44,999 bases of DNA, taken from assembly GCA_024691105.1 (NCBI GenBank), contig JAILNY010000047.1, positions 1 to 44,999 on the forward strand, written 5' to 3'. The notes below the pieces were generated by a model. It did no database searches. It had not been told where the DNA came from and worked only from the letters and a program-made list of their open reading frames with translations. The number at the start of each line of letters is the position of its first letter. Within the stretch, counting starts at the first letter, position 1. This DNA is from Treponema sp. GTDB lineage: Bacteria > Spirochaetota > Spirochaetia > Treponematales > Treponemataceae. The translations under genes and the position numbers were made by a program. Below are positions 42,723-44,999 of the stretch, in pieces.

Positions 42723-43142
42723 TTAGCGGGCTTGCTTTTTGGAGCATTCGTTGCAAAGCCCGTAAAGTACAGTTTTAGAAAAATCGAGTCTGATTCCGTG
42801 TTCTTTTTCGATGTGCGAAGTAAAATCGTTTGACTCGCTGCAATCAAGATGGATGATTTTAGAACAGTTCGTACACTGAATATGAAGGTGTGAAAGACAT
42901 GTCTGTTTGTCAGCGATGTACTGGTACAGATTTTTTTTGCCATTGTCGGCTGAGTGCATGATAACTTTTTTTGAAGCGATGAGCTTGTCTAGTTGTCGGT
43001 AAATTGTCGTAATGTTGGTTTTTGGATTTTTCTTTTTCATCTCTTCAAAGATGTCCATTACGCTTAAGCCTGTGTCGTTTTGTGTTGCAAGAAAAGCAAG
43101 AATTTCTTCGCTTGTTTTTGTTTTGTATTCGATAGGTCTCAT
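42723..43142 (-). CDS. Fur-family metal-responsive regulator (second copy, probable Zur)
   Basis: 139 residues from ATG 43142; a longer frame to 43178 would include the operator and is rejected. Winged helix with LSVMDIFEEMKKKNPKTNI and TTIYRQLDKLIAS; metal domain HLHIQCTNCSKIIHLDC and GLCNECSKK with two CxxC pairs. It heads the operon with znuA, so a zinc-sensing Zur role is likely. The promoter is TTGCAA-17-TATTAT and the palindrome covers its -35, so it probably represses itself. It is similar to the Fur protein at 35116-35526. Confidence 0.88.
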   Translation of the reverse strand: MRPIEYKTKTSEEILAFLATQNDTGLSVMDIFEEMKKKNPKTNITTIYRQLDKLIASKKVIMHSADNGKKNLYQYIADKQTCLSHLHIQCTNCSKIIHLDCSESNDFTSHIEKEHGIRLDFSKTVLYGLCNECSKKQAR

Positions 43143-43149
43143 GCGCAAT

Positions 43150-43178
43150 ATAATAGCGAATTTGCAAATTATTTGCAA
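43150..43178 (-). promoter_or_regulatory. Operator and promoter of the second fur gene
   Basis: TTGCAAATTATTTGCAA (43162-43178) contains the 15-bp core TGCAA-ATTAT-TTGCA (43163-43177). On the minus strand TTGCAA (43173-43178) is the -35 and TATTAT (43150-43155) the -10, 17 bp apart. The -10 ends 7 bases before ATG 43142. Confidence 0.72.
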
Positions 43179-43236
43179 TTACTTAGAAGGCGTCGTGAGG
43201 GGGAAAGTTAATAAGAATTGTAGATGTAATGTCTTT

Positions 43237-43605
43237 TTATCCAGTATATCCCAGTGAAATTATTTTTCCATTTTTTTCTATAACGATATATGGTCCACCA
43301 CCACAAATTTTAAATATGTTGTGAAAAATATTTCGACCTTCTAAAATCCAATATCGATTATCTTCTAATCTGCAATCAAACACCATACATGAAATTGAAA
43401 AAAATCCGTATTTTTCAATCCAGACTTGTTTGGCAATTTTAAAAGCCATTTCTTTTGTTTCAATTACTTCAATTCCATTCTCTGAATTAGAACTCATCTG
43501 AGGTAAAAAATCATAATTACTATTAATAATCGGATGATAGAATATACAGAAACCAGCAAGGGTAAGAAGTATTCCCAAAATAAAACAAAATATCTTTTTA
43601 TTCAT
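43237..43605 (-). CDS. NTF2-fold immunity-like protein, membrane or exported
   Basis: 122 residues. A hydrophobic N-terminus (FCFILGILLTLAGFCIFY, about 5-22) precedes a small domain with VIETKEMAFKIAKQVWIEKYG, then WILEG and GGGPYIVIEKNGKIISLGY. This pattern fits NTF2-fold immunity proteins that accompany polymorphic toxins, a family assigned from memory, not from a search. An AAGGAACT site precedes the ATG. The nearest toxin candidate is the Rhs tip 730 bases away on the opposite strand, so it looks like an orphan. Confidence 0.55.
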   Translation of the reverse strand: MNKKIFCFILGILLTLAGFCIFYHPIINSNYDFLPQMSSNSENGIEVIETKEMAFKIAKQVWIEKYGFFSISCMVFDCRLEDNRYWILEGRNIFHNIFKICGGGPYIVIEKNGKIISLGYTG

Positions 43606-43773
43606 TTATAGTTCCTTTTCGTTGCGTGTAGTTGCATTATAAAGCACATAGACAGCTTTGTGTTGTATTTTTCGTATTATTTTGAAGAAAATTTTATTCA
43701 AGTTTATAAATTTTTTAAAAAATAGTGCGCATTTTTATAAGAAAAAACGTATGAAATGTATGGAGGTACTTAT

Positions 43774-44328
43774 ATGTCCATACATAACAATATTCAAACT
43801 CCCGAAGAAAAGTGGGAGAACGCCACAATCGCAAACAATTTTATCTTTTACAAAGTCATGCGTAATAATCCTGATGTTTTTAAGAGAGGAAGAGCAAAAT
43901 ATAGGTTTGAAAATCTTTGTGTTGACGATACAGGGGTAAAATTTAATGACAGGACTTATAAACTCTTTTTTATTGCGGAAAACTATGATAAAATATTAAA
44001 CGCTGAACAGAAGCGGGTCTTAAAAATGATAATGAATAACGAAAGTACGACAAAGTTTTCAGATAAAGTTTCAGGACTCTTAGAAGATGCAAAGCACAAT
44101 GCTTACTGGCGTAAGCAGTTTCTTGAATATGAAATTCAGCAGCGTCTCCAATTCAATGCCGGAAAGAAAGAAGGTTTTTAAGAAGGAAAAATACAAGGCG
44201 CAGAACAAAAGGCTATTGAAGCTGCGAAAAGAGCTCTTAACATGCACTTAACTATTGAACAGGCTGCAGAAATTACAGGACTTTCCTTAGAACAAGTTAA
44301 GGAACTTAAGGTGACTATTAATTCTTAA
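43774..44328 (+). pseudogene. PD-(D/E)XK nuclease-family transposase (Rpn-like), internally deleted and stopped
   Basis: The frame starts at ATG 43774 with a GGAGGT site. It begins like the family: EKWENATIANNFIFYKVM, then NNPDVFKR. It jumps directly to AKYRFENLCVDD, a segment that normally lies more than 100 residues later, so the catalytic core is missing. A TAA at 44179-44181 interrupts; the same frame continues to 44328 with EGKIQGAEQKAIEAAKRALN and QAAEITGLSLEQVKEL, the usual C-terminus. A single CAA-to-TAA change would explain the stop. The product cannot be a functional nuclease. Confidence 0.75.
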
Positions 44329-44338
44329 ACAAAATAAA

Positions 44339-44974
44339 ATGTACTTTGCAAGGAAAAAAAATCATTTTTATTGTTCTCATCCTAGCGCTTATGTTTATGG
44401 TATTTCTTCAAAAAAACTTGCTGAAGTACCTAGATATAACCAGAACCTGCCGGGTGTGGGTGGTATATACAATCACATCAATTGTAATATATATGCGTAT
44501 GCTGCAAACAACCCGATACGCTATATAGACCCGGATGGAAGAGATGTCATCTTATTGAATCGCTCTTGGGAGGTTCCAGCTCCTTTTGGTCCATATGGTC
44601 ATAATGCATATAGAGTTGAGACATCTTATGATGAAGATTTAAATATGATTCAAACGGGGAAGGAAATAATTAATCGAAAATATAGTCTTGTTGAAACTGA
44701 AAAAAACGGAGAAACAACTCAAAATTGCGCTGATCTTACTTATGATATTATTTCTAGTGTTCCGCGATTATCAATTACCAATGTGCAAATATCAAATCTT
44801 AAATGGGGATGGATTCAAATAACGTGGCCTAATGCTCAATACAATGCCTTCAAAAACAATAACAAAGGGGCTGAAGAAAGTATTTTTGATGAACATCTAA
44901 TTAAAGAGCGAAAAAGAGAATACATGTTCAATTGGAACCATAAAAAATGGGGAGACTGCGAAAAAAATGATTAA
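44339..44974 (+). CDS. Rhs core 3' fragment with papain-like toxin tip
   Basis: 211 residues. Residues about 33-67 are the Rhs-associated core end (NQNLPGVGGIYNH, YAYAANNPIRYIDPDGRD). After DPDG there is a 144-residue tip domain with GHNAYRVE (His88) and QNCADLTYDI (Cys130). His before Cys in this order fits permuted papain-like (NlpC/P60 or LRAT-type) hydrolases, so the tip may cleave an amide or peptide bond in a target cell; this is inferred. No ribosome site precedes the ATG and the long Rhs repeat part is missing, so this is a displaced remnant or an alternative tip cassette. Expression is doubtful. Confidence 0.65.
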   Translation: MYFARKKNHFYCSHPSAYVYGISSKKLAEVPRYNQNLPGVGGIYNHINCNIYAYAANNPIRYIDPDGRDVILLNRSWEVPAPFGPYGHNAYRVETSYDEDLNMIQTGKEIINRKYSLVETEKNGETTQNCADLTYDIISSVPRLSITNVQISNLKWGWIQITWPNAQYNAFKNNNKGAEESIFDEHLIKERKREYMFNWNHKKWGDCEKND

Positions 44975-44999
44975 ATATCTTTGTATTTTTATTTTGTTA
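44967..44999 (+). CDS. Start of a possible immunity or lipoprotein gene (cut by window edge)
   Basis: An ATG at 44967 opens a frame MIKYLCIFILL to the window end, with GGGGAGA about 12 bases upstream. It overlaps the Rhs tip stop by 8 bases. The hydrophobic start looks like a signal or membrane segment, as for immunity proteins of this toxin type. Only 11 codons are visible. Confidence 0.4.
   Translation, partial: MIKYLCIFILL

Noticed and set aside
43142..43178. Extended start for the second Fur protein
   Set aside because: It would begin inside the operator at a TTG and add residues with no family match; ATG 43142 is well placed after the -10.
43621..43645. Possible fourth Fur operator (TTGCGTGTAGTTGCA) near the immunity-like gene
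   Set aside because: The arms are in direct, not inverted, orientation and one arm base differs.

Overview
The window looks like chromosomal DNA of a host-associated Treponema-type spirochaete. This is judged from gene content and protein style, not from a ribosomal RNA. Supporting features are an AT-rich genome, a YesM/YesN-type sensory system, a regulator with two cyclic-nucleotide-binding folds, a PilZ protein with a tandem pair of diguanylate cyclases, many lipoproteins and TPR proteins of spirochaete style, and an Rhs fragment with the core sequence seen in treponemes. No rRNA, tRNA, CRISPR array or intact insertion sequence is visible. Coding density is high and no gene-free gap exceeds about 230 bases (the largest is 34890-35115).

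Layout. 1-2962: the start of ilvD (cut by the window edge), then an ACT-domain protein, a rhomboid protease and an ankyrin protein in one minus-strand run. 3120-8302: a xylose-sensing unit made of a membrane-anchored sugar-binding protein, a YesM/LytS-type kinase, a YesN-type regulator and the binding protein XylF, with no transporter ATPase or permease beside it. 8367-23870: housekeeping genes (pgsA, gatCA, cysS, murB) mixed with envelope proteins of unknown role, an ECF sigma/anti-sigma pair, a transglutaminase-fold protein lacking its catalytic cysteine, and a double cNMP-binding regulator. 23927-34889: TPR, PilZ, NAGPA-type, HtrA-like, XRE-cupin and vWA proteins, then two diguanylate cyclases.

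35058-43178 is the most interesting part, a metal-uptake island. A Fur-family gene heads an apparent seven-gene operon: Fur, a small His/Cys-rich exported protein, a CbiK-family chelatase with a signal peptide, a TonB-dependent receptor, ExbB, ExbD and TonB. A zinc-lipase-type lipoprotein follows. Facing it is a second fur gene plus znuA with a very His/Asp-rich loop. Promoters of both fur genes carry the same 15-bp palindrome, TGCAA-N5-TTGCA (three copies). This predicts one metal-responsive regulon that imports a metal or metallo-tetrapyrrole across the outer membrane, with an exported chelatase handling it in the periplasm.

43237-44999 is a decayed accessory region: an orphan NTF2-fold immunity-like gene, a PD-(D/E)XK transposase-family pseudogene (internal deletion plus a stop), an Rhs 3' fragment with a papain-like toxin tip, and the first codons of a possible immunity gene.

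A cross-cutting observation is that many genes here have a good -10 box ending only 6-9 bases before the start codon and no Shine-Dalgarno sequence, which suggests leaderless transcripts.
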